From NCBI GenBank assembly GCA_013153235.1, contig JAADEU010000112.1, positions 1 through 32,290 on the forward strand: a stretch of 32,290 bases of DNA, in the 5' to 3' direction. The translations under genes were made by a program, and so were the position numbers. Positions 11,355 through 21,333 of the stretch are shown piece by piece. The DNA is from Aquificota bacterium. GTDB lineage: Bacteria; Aquificota; Aquificia; Aquificales; Hydrogenothermaceae. The number at the start of each line of letters is the position of its first letter. Position 1 is the stretch's first letter. The notes beneath the pieces were generated by a model. It ran no database searches. It was given only the letters and a program-made list of their open reading frames with translations, and was not told the DNA's origin.

Positions 11355-11757
11355 TCTGGTTTAAAACAAATTCTCCCAGGGGATTCCTGAAACGGGGGTC
11401 CCCGATGTGATACGCCGTCCAGAGGTGGAGACATTTTACCTTGAATGGTTTCTTGTCAAACGCCTGAATTCCACCTATGCCTGTGGTCATCAGTTTTTCA
11501 ACCACATACTGTGGCAGGTGCAGCTCTGAGATAATGGACTTTCTGACCTCTATCTCTTTTCTGTGGAGCTGAATAAACTGTTTAAACAGACTTTCGTCCT
11601 GGGTAACCATATCTTCCCATTTCTGTATCCAGCCCTTTTCTTCAAGACGGGATATCTCCTTTTTCAGCCAGCCATCGGTAATCCAGAATCTTGTGGGCTG
11701 GGGTACAGGTATACCCTTTTTACTGTCTATCTGTACCGGATGGTTCTCAATCACCAT
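11329..11757 (-). CDS. DUF501 family protein
   Basis: 'PQPTRFWITDGWLKKEISRLEEKGWI' and 'FKVKCLHLWTAYHIGDPRFRNPLGEFVLNQI' resemble DUF501. ATG at 11757 (MVIENHP) leaves a short overlap with the upstream gene; the track ORF extends to 11802. Confidence 0.72.
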   Translation of the reverse strand: MVIENHPVQIDSKKGIPVPQPTRFWITDGWLKKEISRLEEKGWIQKWEDMVTQDESLFKQFIQLHRKEIEVRKSIISELHLPQYVVEKLMTTGIGGIQAFDKKPFKVKCLHLWTAYHIGDPRFRNPLGEFVLNQIKMQHQNR

Positions 11758-13597
11758 TTTTGAGAAGTTCTTTTCTAAATCGAACAACCCTGTTTTTCCC
11801 ATCTTTCTTTGCCCTGTAAAGGGCTATATCTGCAAATTTTATAACCTGGTAAATATCCTCAGAGTCCTCAGGGAACTCCGCTGTTCCTATACTGACTGTA
11901 GGTGTAATTTCCTGCCCACCGGCAGTAATATATGTATTTTCTATTATTTTTCTAATCTTTTCTGCAACATCCCTGGAGGTATTTTTCTGTATGTCCACAA
12001 GAATTACCATAAATTCCTCTCCACCGTACCTGACAACATAGTCAGACTCCCTGACACTTCTTTTCAGAAGTTCACCGATTCTTGAAAGGACTTCATCCCC
12101 TGCATCATGACCGTAGGAGTCATTAATCTGTTTAAAGTTATCTATATCAATCATCAGTATTCCAAGGGTGGAATTTCTTCTCAGGACCTGTTTTGTCAGT
12201 TTTGGGAGAATCTCTTCAAGGAATCTTCTGTTGTACAGGCCGGTGAGCTGGTCTATATATGACTGTTCTTTGAGTCTCTCCATAAATGTTTTAGCCTCAA
12301 GAACCGGGGCAACCTCCTTGATATAACTCTCTATGTACGGAAGTTTCGCCTTTATTTTCTCTTTTTCCTCTTCCGTGTAAACAAGCTGGAGGATTATCCC
12401 AACCTTACCTGCAACATAGATAGGGATACAGATATAGTAATGCTCTGTTTTACCCCCTTCATCATTACACTCAATAAAGTTTGGACACAGGCAGGAGAAG
12501 TCTTCAGAAATAACTTCAGAACCGGTTCTTTTAACCCGGCATTCATCAGAATCATTGAAAACCGGGTCCTTACACCACTTTGCAGACTCGTCTATATCTA
12601 TAAGCCTGTTGTTTTTGTAATCAACCTCGTATATGGAATATTTGGTGATTTCCATTTTTCTCATCAGTTCTCTGAGTCTTGTATAGATATCCTCCTTTGA
12701 GGAGTCCTTCTCAACAATCCTTTTAAATCTGTATATATCAACAAGGTTCTCAATAATTTCAGTTGTGTCATTCAGTATATTGCCTGTTTTTTTCAGATTT
12801 CCGCTAATCAGGAAGGAGGCTTTTTCTTCTATATCGTTAAGTGTTCTTGAAAGGTTTTTCATTGTCTCATTATAAACAGATGCAAGCTCCTGGGCTTCAT
12901 CCTCAGTGTTAATCTCAACAGAGGATGAGAAATTCCCTTCCCTTGCCTGTAAAAGACCTGTTTTCAGCTTACTGAAAAATTCCGTGTAGGGCTTGAAGAA
13001 TCTGTAAATGATAAATCCTGTAAAGATAAAGGTAAGAAGGGATATAAATGTAATCTGAATAAGATTGGAAAAGGCCAGATTTCTGGTTGTGGTCAGGTCT
13101 GTTCTGATGTAAACGGCACCAAGTATGTCCCCTGCCTTTACATCGTGGCATTTCAGACAGTCAATCTTGCCTATTGGGATGGCCCTGTATGGCTGGATGT
13201 AAACATATTCAACCTTTTCAAAAGTTTCGTCCAGTCTTGTGTAGGGTATTCCGGTTTCAAGAACCTTCCTTTCCTCCGGGGTCTTGGGTTTCTCGTCTTC
13301 AAATCCAGGTCCGTACTGTTTTATAACATTTTCACCCCGTATAACCCTTATCTCTTTGATGTTTCCATTTCTGCTCTGGATATTTTCAAGGAATATGTGT
13401 CTTTCGTTTATCTTCCCGAACTCCATTAGCATGGTGAGGGTGTTCTGAATCAGCTGGGCAATAACCCTTGACTGGGATTCTGCATTATTTATATTTATCA
13501 CCCTGAATGTGGTATATTCTAATATCTGGGTTACGATAAAGAGAATAAACAGGATGGATAAAACTCTGAATACGAGACGGGTTTTGATGGATTTCAT
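11747..13597 (-). CDS. Membrane diguanylate cyclase with periplasmic heme-c (CXXCH) sensor, HAMP-like linker, Cys-rich GAF-like region and GGDEF domain
   Basis: Two TM segments, 'IDCLKCHDVKAGDILGAVYIRTDL', HAMP-like stretch, then 'SYIDQLTGLYNRRFLEEILPKL', 'DIDNFKQINDSYGHDAGDEVL', 'YGGEEFMVIL'. Confidence 0.92.
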   Translation of the reverse strand: MKSIKTRLVFRVLSILFILFIVTQILEYTTFRVININNAESQSRVIAQLIQNTLTMLMEFGKINERHIFLENIQSRNGNIKEIRVIRGENVIKQYGPGFEDEKPKTPEERKVLETGIPYTRLDETFEKVEYVYIQPYRAIPIGKIDCLKCHDVKAGDILGAVYIRTDLTTTRNLAFSNLIQITFISLLTFIFTGFIIYRFFKPYTEFFSKLKTGLLQAREGNFSSSVEINTEDEAQELASVYNETMKNLSRTLNDIEEKASFLISGNLKKTGNILNDTTEIIENLVDIYRFKRIVEKDSSKEDIYTRLRELMRKMEITKYSIYEVDYKNNRLIDIDESAKWCKDPVFNDSDECRVKRTGSEVISEDFSCLCPNFIECNDEGGKTEHYYICIPIYVAGKVGIILQLVYTEEEKEKIKAKLPYIESYIKEVAPVLEAKTFMERLKEQSYIDQLTGLYNRRFLEEILPKLTKQVLRRNSTLGILMIDIDNFKQINDSYGHDAGDEVLSRIGELLKRSVRESDYVVRYGGEEFMVILVDIQKNTSRDVAEKIRKIIENTYITAGGQEITPTVSIGTAEFPEDSEDIYQVIKFADIALYRAKKDGKNRVVRFRKELLKNGD

Positions 13598-13654
13598 CTG
13601 AAAACTCCAGCCTTATTAAAAATTAATTATATTATTAAACATACGGTCCTGTAA

Positions 13655-14200
13655 ATGGAAAAAAGAATATTTATAGGAAGTTTCGTCAAAATAGACGGAT
13701 TTGATAAGAAGTATACCCTGATTAAGAAAGAGTTTGGTGGTCTAATAAAGGGTAGATGGATTCCTGAGGAGAACTTCCATATCACATACCGGTTTATCGG
13801 CAATGTAAATCCCCGGCAACTGGAGGACATAAAAACAGTTCTGAAACCATCCCTGGGTATAGAATACGAGGCGAATCTGATTTTTAGGGGTGTTGGGGCA
13901 TTTCCAAATCTCCTTAAACCCAGGGTTTTCTTCCTGAAGGTAGATGATACCCGGGGTGTACTTGACCGTCTAAACGGCTTTGTAAACGAAAAACTCGCCC
14001 TGCTGGGATACCCACCGGAAAAAAGACCCTTCAAACCCCACATTACCCTGAAAAGGGTAAAGGGCTATTCTGCAGAAAAGTTCCAGGCAAAGGTAAGGGA
14101 GTTTTCAGATTATGAATTTGGTAAGCAGGCAATAATAAAACTCAGTATAATCGAAAGTATCCTGTCCCCTGGAGGGGCAAAATATAAAATAGTGGAATAA
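13655..14200 (+). CDS. thpR: RNA 2',3'-cyclic phosphodiesterase (2H phosphoesterase/LigT family)
   Basis: Two HxT motifs (NFHITYRF, KPHITLKR) and N-terminal 'RIFIGSFV'. Confidence 0.9.
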   Translation: MEKRIFIGSFVKIDGFDKKYTLIKKEFGGLIKGRWIPEENFHITYRFIGNVNPRQLEDIKTVLKPSLGIEYEANLIFRGVGAFPNLLKPRVFFLKVDDTRGVLDRLNGFVNEKLALLGYPPEKRPFKPHITLKRVKGYSAEKFQAKVREFSDYEFGKQAIIKLSIIESILSPGGAKYKIVE

Positions 14201-14243
14201 ACTTCCAATAAGGTATATATTAATTTAAGCAGAATAAGAGTAA

Positions 14244-14325
14244 TCCGCGGGGGTAGTCCTGATTATAGGACTTGAGAGCAGACCCTTTGAACCTGAACTG
14301 GTTAACACCAGCGGAGGGAAGCGGA
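14244..14325 (+). promoter_or_regulatory. TPP riboswitch (THI element) upstream of thiC
   Basis: P1 TCCGC (14244-14248)/GCGGA (14321-14325); conserved 'CTTGAGAGCAGACCCTTTGAACCTGAACTGGTTAACACCAGCGGAGGGAA'; located directly upstream of thiC. Confidence 0.97.
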
Positions 14326-14377
14326 GAGTATCGTCTCTCACCACCTTCAGGAAAGTACTATCCCCATGTTTTTATGA

Positions 14378-15814
<1,437 letters not shown>

Positions 15815-15821
15815 AGCTAAA

Positions 15822-15845
15822 AGGCGGGTAAATCCCGCCTCCCTT
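15822..15845 (+). terminator. GC-rich hairpin between thiC and the histidine kinase gene (terminator or attenuator)
   Basis: AGGCGGG (15822-15828)/CCCGCCT (15834-15840), 5-nt loop; only a short T run (CCCTTT) follows. Confidence 0.6.
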
Positions 15846-15849
15846 TAAA

Positions 15850-16833
15850 ATGGACAGATACGAAAAGATTATAGAAAGCATAGACGACCCGATAGTTGTT
15901 GTTTCATTTACCGGAGATATTCTCTATATGAATCAGGCAGGGTACATCCTGAAGTCCCAGCTGGGTCAGAGGGATTTTCAAAATCTGATAACCCATCCAC
16001 TGAATCTGGAATTCATAAAAAAAGGAATGTCTGTAAAGGGTATTTTCAAAGAGGTCAAAAATAACAGATTTTTAATAGATGCATTTCCTTTTGAAAAATC
16101 AGGGATAACCCTTCTAATCAGGGATATCACCCGTTTCATAGAACTGGAGGAGATGGCCAAAAAAGAGGGTCTGATTGTTACAATTTCAAAACTTCTGTCT
16201 GCAATATTCCACGACATGAAGGGACCTGTTGGTGGTATAAAAGGTGCTGCACAGCTTCTTAAAGAGGATATACAGGATAAGGAGCTTGTGGATGACATAC
16301 TGTATGAAACAAAAAGACTTGAGAATCTGATAAATGAAATAACAATGGTGGCCAAGCCTATACAGCTTTCCAGAAAGGTGATAAATATCCATATGGTAAT
16401 AGATGAAGCCATAAAAACCCTGGAAAAGCAGTTCCCTGAGGTAGATGTTGAGAGGTACTACGACCCCAGTCTGCCTGATTTGTACATCGACCCTGAGTAC
16501 ATGCACAGGGTACTTGTCAACATTATAAGAAACGGCATGGAAGCTATAAAAGGCAGGGGTAAAATCAGAATTTCCACGGGTATTTCATGGGATACCGTGT
16601 ACTCCCCGAAAGGAAATAAAATATTTATCAGAATAAAGGACAGTGGAGAAGGTGTTCCTGAGGATATGATAGATAAGCTGTTTATACCGTTTGTGTCCAC
16701 CAAAAAGAAAGGTATGGGAATAGGTCTTTCCTCCTCCTACAAGATAGTTAAGGAGCATGGAGGTATACTCAGGTATATAGGGGATGCCACATTTGAGATA
16801 CTTTTACCTATTCCTGAAAGGGGCGATAAATGA
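15850..16833 (+). CDS. NtrB-like PAS histidine kinase
   Basis: PAS start 'IIESIDDPIVVVSFTGDILYMNQAG', H-box 'AIFHDMKGPVGGIKGAAQLL', N-box 'VLVNIIRNGMEAI', 'IKDSGEGVPEDMIDKLFIPFVSTKKKGMGIGLSSSYKIVKEHGG'. Confidence 0.93.
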   Translation: MDRYEKIIESIDDPIVVVSFTGDILYMNQAGYILKSQLGQRDFQNLITHPLNLEFIKKGMSVKGIFKEVKNNRFLIDAFPFEKSGITLLIRDITRFIELEEMAKKEGLIVTISKLLSAIFHDMKGPVGGIKGAAQLLKEDIQDKELVDDILYETKRLENLINEITMVAKPIQLSRKVINIHMVIDEAIKTLEKQFPEVDVERYYDPSLPDLYIDPEYMHRVLVNIIRNGMEAIKGRGKIRISTGISWDTVYSPKGNKIFIRIKDSGEGVPEDMIDKLFIPFVSTKKKGMGIGLSSSYKIVKEHGGILRYIGDATFEILLPIPERGDK

Positions 16834-18212
16834 AGGCTGTTGTTTTTGATGACGAAAGAACAATCAGAAAAGTAATGGAGAAAATCCTAAAAAAGGAAGG
16901 TCTTGAAGTTAAGACCTTCGAATCTGGGATAAATGCCGTTGAGATAATCAGGGAAGAAGCACCGGATATAGTTTTCCTTGACATCTCCCTGCAGGATGCA
17001 AACGGAATGGACATACTCAGGTCTATTGTGGCTCTGGAAAACAGACCCTATGTGGTTATGATTTCAGGACATGATGAGTACAACTACCTTATTGAAGCAA
17101 TGAAGCTGGGAGCTTTTGATTACATCCCGAAACCATTTGATATTGATAAGATAAGGAAGGTTGTTAATGAAATCAGGGAGATTCTCTCTGCCAGGACCGT
17201 TACCGAAACAGGGGATGTTGATATAGTAGGAAAAAGCCCTGCCATGAAGGAGGTTTTTAAGATAGTTGGCAGGGCAAGTGCCAGTAACCAGCCTGTACTG
17301 ATTACAGGCGAAAGTGGAACCGGCAAAGAGGTAATAGCGAAGCTTATACACAGATACAGCAACAGAGCGGATAAACCCTTTATAGCCATAAACTGTGCAG
17401 CAATTCCCTCCGGACTTATTGAATCTGAACTCTTCGGTTATGAAAAAGGTGCCTTTACCGGTGCAGACAGAAGCCGTCAGGGTAAATTCCAGGCGGCAGA
17501 TGGAGGGACTATATTTTTAGACGAAATAAGTGAACTTCCACTTGAGGCACAGGGAAAACTGCTGAGGGTTCTGCAGGAAATGGAGATAACCCCAGTAGGT
17601 TCCACAAAAAGCATAAAAGTAGATGTCAGGGTTATAGCAGCCACAAACAAAAACCTCGTCAGATTAATAGCCGAGGATAAATTCAGGGAGGACCTGTTTT
17701 ACAGACTGTCTGTGATTGAGATAAACCTGCCACCTTTAAGGGAAAGAAAGGAAGATATTCCTGAACTTGTTGAGCTGTTTACAAGACAGGCCCTTAAAAC
17801 CCACGGCCTGAAAAAAGGCGGTTTTACAGAAGAGGCAGTAGAACTGTTAAAAAGGTACGACTTTCCAGGAAACATCAGGGAGCTTAAAAACCTCGTCCAT
17901 AAACTTATTGCCATTTACAGGGAGAGACCGATTACTCCGGACCTTATTTCCCTCCAGATAGAACCTGAGAAACAGGCTGTTCTTGACTGGAAGGATGGTC
18001 TGAGAAAAGAGGTCTCGAAGCTGTATTCCAGAGGAAAAAAGAATATCTATACCAGACTTATCGAAGAGGCAGAAAGGGTTGTAATAGAGGAGGTTTTAAA
18101 ATACACTAAAGGTAATATATCAGAAGCATCAAAATACCTTGGAATCCACAGAAATACCGTCCATAAAAAGGTTGAAGAACTAAATATAGATAAGGGTAAG
18201 GGGAAAGAATGA
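16830..18212 (+). CDS. NtrC-family sigma54-dependent response regulator (REC-AAA+-Fis HTH)
   Basis: Receiver 'DIVFLDISLQDANGMDIL', Walker A 'GESGTGKEV', sigma54-contact 'GAFTGAD', Fis-like 'GNISEASKYLGIHRNTVHKKVEEL'. Confidence 0.97.
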   Translation: MKAVVFDDERTIRKVMEKILKKEGLEVKTFESGINAVEIIREEAPDIVFLDISLQDANGMDILRSIVALENRPYVVMISGHDEYNYLIEAMKLGAFDYIPKPFDIDKIRKVVNEIREILSARTVTETGDVDIVGKSPAMKEVFKIVGRASASNQPVLITGESGTGKEVIAKLIHRYSNRADKPFIAINCAAIPSGLIESELFGYEKGAFTGADRSRQGKFQAADGGTIFLDEISELPLEAQGKLLRVLQEMEITPVGSTKSIKVDVRVIAATNKNLVRLIAEDKFREDLFYRLSVIEINLPPLRERKEDIPELVELFTRQALKTHGLKKGGFTEEAVELLKRYDFPGNIRELKNLVHKLIAIYRERPITPDLISLQIEPEKQAVLDWKDGLRKEVSKLYSRGKKNIYTRLIEEAERVVIEEVLKYTKGNISEASKYLGIHRNTVHKKVEELNIDKGKGKE

Positions 18213-19459
18213 GGAGATTTTTGTTATTCTTCACGGCGGTAGCTGTTCTGATTCTTGGTTCCTGTGCTCCAAGACAGCAAATGCCTGAAAAGGAGCAGGT
18301 TCAGAACGCAATGTACTACTACAAAATAGGGCTGTCTTATCTAAATTCCGGGAATAATTCCCAGGCCCTGTACTACCTGAACAAAGCCTACAGCATAGAC
18401 CCGAACAATCCGGAAATACTGAATGCCCTTGGTATAGCCTACAGTAATGTTGGGGAATACAAAAAGGCGAAGGAATTTCTCCTCAAGGCAATAGAAAAAA
18501 ACCCGGACAGGGCTGAGACCTATACAAATCTGGGAACGATACTTGCAAAAGAGAAGCAGTACGAAAAAGCTCTGTGGTACTTCCAGAGGGCCGTTGAGAA
18601 TCCATCCTATATGAAAAAAGACCTGGTTTTTTACAATATGGCACTTATTTACAAGCAGATGGGCAACCTCAAGCTCTATGAGGAAAATCTGAAAAAGGCC
18701 CTGTCATACAACAGTTTTCTCCTGCCGGCCTATGTGGCTCTGGGGGATTTTTACATGCAGCAGAAAAAATACCAGGATGCACTTGCCGTCTACCTTTCTG
18801 CCAAGGACAAAGGACTTGTCAGTCCCTATATCTACCTTGGACTTGGAAAGGTTTATTATCACCTTGGAGAGTATGAAAAGGCGAAGGAGTACCTCATTAA
18901 AGCGAAAAAACTTGCACGGAATAACGACTTTCTACTCCTTGAGATAGAAAGATTTATTAGAAAAACAGACCAGAAAATCATCCAGAAAACAGAAGAAAAG
19001 CTTGAGCAGCAGCTTTCAATAGCAAAGCAGGAAGAAACAGCCATAAAAAAACCACCTGTAATTGCTGAGGAAAAACCTGTGGAAGAAAAGCCAGCCATTG
19101 GAGAAGAAAAAACAGCTAAAATAGAAAAGCAGGAAGAGGAAAAGGTTGAAAAAACCGGGGAAGAACTGATTGCAAAAAAGGAAGTTGCTCCCCAGACTCC
19201 AAAGAAGGTAGTAAAGCCAAAAATAAGGTTCTACGTTCTGGTTGGCAGGTTCACAGATGAAGAAAAGGCATTCCAGCTTGTGGAAACCCTGAGGCAAAAA
19301 GGGTTTACCCCGGAACTCAAAAAAGAATACATTGATGAAAAACCTGTTTATTCTGTTATAATAGGATACTTCAGGGAGTATAGAGAAGCTTCAAGATTTT
19401 ACAGAAAAAAACTCAGACCCCTGGGAATAAGGGGTATTGTTAAATTTACCAGGAAGTAA
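18209..19459 (+). CDS. TPR-repeat lipoprotein with C-terminal SPOR domain
   Basis: Lipobox-like 'LILGSCAP', several TPR units ('ALYYLNKAYSIDPNNPEILNALGIAYSNVGEYKKAKEFL'), Lys/Glu-rich linker, SPOR-like 'IRFYVLVGRFTDEEKAFQLVETLRQKGFTPELKK'. Confidence 0.88.
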   Translation: MRRFLLFFTAVAVLILGSCAPRQQMPEKEQVQNAMYYYKIGLSYLNSGNNSQALYYLNKAYSIDPNNPEILNALGIAYSNVGEYKKAKEFLLKAIEKNPDRAETYTNLGTILAKEKQYEKALWYFQRAVENPSYMKKDLVFYNMALIYKQMGNLKLYEENLKKALSYNSFLLPAYVALGDFYMQQKKYQDALAVYLSAKDKGLVSPYIYLGLGKVYYHLGEYEKAKEYLIKAKKLARNNDFLLLEIERFIRKTDQKIIQKTEEKLEQQLSIAKQEETAIKKPPVIAEEKPVEEKPAIGEEKTAKIEKQEEEKVEKTGEELIAKKEVAPQTPKKVVKPKIRFYVLVGRFTDEEKAFQLVETLRQKGFTPELKKEYIDEKPVYSVIIGYFREYREASRFYRKKLRPLGIRGIVKFTRK

Positions 19460-19467
19460 GGGGTAAA

Positions 19468-20466
19468 ATGGATAGAGTTGAATTATCGGTTGTGATACCT
19501 ATTTACAACGAGGAAGAGAACCTTCCTATTCTTTACGAAAAACTGAAGAAGGTTCTGGACAGTCTTGGAAAAAGCTACGAAATTATCTTCGTAAATGACG
19601 GTTCCACAGACAGGTCCTGGGAAATTATAAAGGAACTTTCTGAAAAAGACCCCCATGTTGTAGGTGTAAACTTTAGAAAGAATTTCGGGCAGACCGCTGC
19701 CATGTCTGCAGGCTTTGAAACCGCAAGGGGAGATATTATAATCACAATGGATGGAGACCTCCAGAACGACCCTGAAGACATACCAAAGCTCCTTGAGGTT
19801 CTGCAGGAAGGGTATGACATAGTATCTGGATGGCGGAAAGACAGGAAAGATGCATTTATAAGCAGAACACTCCCGTCAAGAATAGCTAACTGGCTAATCT
19901 CTAAAGTTACAGGTGTCCATCTCCATGACTACGGATGCTCACTGAAGGCATACAGGGCAGAGGTGGCAAAAAATCTTGACTTTTACGGTGAGATGCACAG
20001 ATTCCTCCCTGCCCTCTCAAAGGCTATAGGGGCAAAGGTTACAGAAATACCGGTAAAACATCATCCCAGAATATACGGAAAGTCCAAATACGGAATTTCA
20101 AGAACATTTAAGGTTCTGCTGGACCTGATTCTTGTAAAATTTCTCCTTGATTACAGGACAAAGCCCCTGAGGATACTCGGTGGCTGGGGTGCGGTTCTTT
20201 TACTCCTTGGAACGGCTGTACTGCTGTATCTGGTTGGACTCAAGCTGTTTACAGGTGCTGACATAGGAAACAGACCTCTACTTATTTTTGGAACACTGTT
20301 CTTCCTGTCAGGTATACAGCTTATCTCTACAGGTATTGTTGCGGAGCTCATAACAAGAACCTACTACGAATCCCAGGGAAAAAGACCGTACATAATCAAG
20401 GAAATCATCAGGGATAAACAGCTCAGGGTTGTAAACAGGGGACTTGTTGAAGAAAAAATATCTTAA
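19468..20466 (+). CDS. GT2 glycosyltransferase with C-terminal TM helices (GtrB/DPM1-like, polyprenyl-phosphate acceptor type)
   Basis: 'LSVVIPIYNEEENLPILYEKL', 'FVNDGSTDRSW', 'MDGDLQNDPEDIPKLLE', two C-terminal TM segments. Confidence 0.92.
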   Translation: MDRVELSVVIPIYNEEENLPILYEKLKKVLDSLGKSYEIIFVNDGSTDRSWEIIKELSEKDPHVVGVNFRKNFGQTAAMSAGFETARGDIIITMDGDLQNDPEDIPKLLEVLQEGYDIVSGWRKDRKDAFISRTLPSRIANWLISKVTGVHLHDYGCSLKAYRAEVAKNLDFYGEMHRFLPALSKAIGAKVTEIPVKHHPRIYGKSKYGISRTFKVLLDLILVKFLLDYRTKPLRILGGWGAVLLLLGTAVLLYLVGLKLFTGADIGNRPLLIFGTLFFLSGIQLISTGIVAELITRTYYESQGKRPYIIKEIIRDKQLRVVNRGLVEEKIS

Positions 20467-21331
20467 ATACTTTGAACTTGCTGTATCCATTGCCGTTACC
20501 GCAGGGTTTATTTACCTGTTTTATGCGGTAATAGGATTTGATAAATTTGTCTCTTTTTTCACACAGATACAGCCTGTAAACATTGTTATCGCCTTTATTT
20601 TGTACACCCTTTCGTATGTTACCCGGGCATTCAGATGGAAACTTACCCTCTCCATTGACCAGTTTGGAAAGCTGTTCAGAATAACGGCCTTTAACACCGT
20701 ATTTAACATATTTCTCCCCTTCAGAACAGGGGAGCTGTCTTTTTTTTATATGTTAAAAAAGGAAAACATCCCTGTCTCAGAAAGTGCAATCAGCTTTATC
20801 TCTGTAAGGATTTTCGATGCCGTTTCTCTGTTTGCTGTGTTTGGTATGGCCTATTTTATTTTCAAAGGCAGTCTGATTGCCGGTATTGCAGTTATTCTGG
20901 CCGCTCCGTTAATCCCTGTAATTCTAAAGGCAGTTACAGGATTTATAAAACACCAGAAACTATCCCAGTTCAGGAATACAAAACTAACCCTGAGAAATAT
21001 AGGGATTTTATACTTTCTTTCTGTACTGACCTTTATTCTGAAATTTACCGCTTTTTACCTCGTTCTTCCATCAGGGCTGGACCTTACCTTCTCCCAGGCC
21101 TTCTTTGCTGCAGCGGCAGGAGATATAACCACTATTTTACCTATACACGGTATTGCCGGAATAGGAACTTATGAAGGCGGGTATGCAGGAGCCCTTATTT
21201 TGATTGGTGTTGATAAGGAGAAGGCTTTACTGGCCTCTGTATTTGCACACATATTTATGCTTGCAGGGGCTGCGATTATTGCAGGGTTTTCTTACCTATT
21301 TATAGGAAAAGACCCCAGAAAGGGGTCCTGA
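20444..21331 (+). CDS. Lysylphosphatidylglycerol synthase TM / flippase-like (UPF0104) membrane protein
   Basis: Multiple TM helices; 'LSYVTRAFRWKL', 'AFNTVFNIFLPFRTGELSFFYMLKKE', 'TTILPIHGIAGIGTYEGGYAGALILIG'. TTG start, overlapping the GT2 gene by 23 nt. Confidence 0.82.
   Translation: MLKKKYLKYFELAVSIAVTAGFIYLFYAVIGFDKFVSFFTQIQPVNIVIAFILYTLSYVTRAFRWKLTLSIDQFGKLFRITAFNTVFNIFLPFRTGELSFFYMLKKENIPVSESAISFISVRIFDAVSLFAVFGMAYFIFKGSLIAGIAVILAAPLIPVILKAVTGFIKHQKLSQFRNTKLTLRNIGILYFLSVLTFILKFTAFYLVLPSGLDLTFSQAFFAAAAGDITTILPIHGIAGIGTYEGGYAGALILIGVDKEKALLASVFAHIFMLAGAAIIAGFSYLFIGKDPRKGS
21311..21327 (-). terminator. Hairpin at the convergent 3' ends, oriented as an intrinsic terminator for the minus-strand gene
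   Basis: GACCCC-AGAAA-GGGGTC; read on the minus strand it is followed by TTTTCCTATAAATA. Confidence 0.6.
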
Positions 21332-21333
21332 GC

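Noticed and set aside
14192-14206. TGGAA-TAAAC-TTCCA hairpin after thpR as a terminator
   Set aside because: Only 5 bp and no following T tract.
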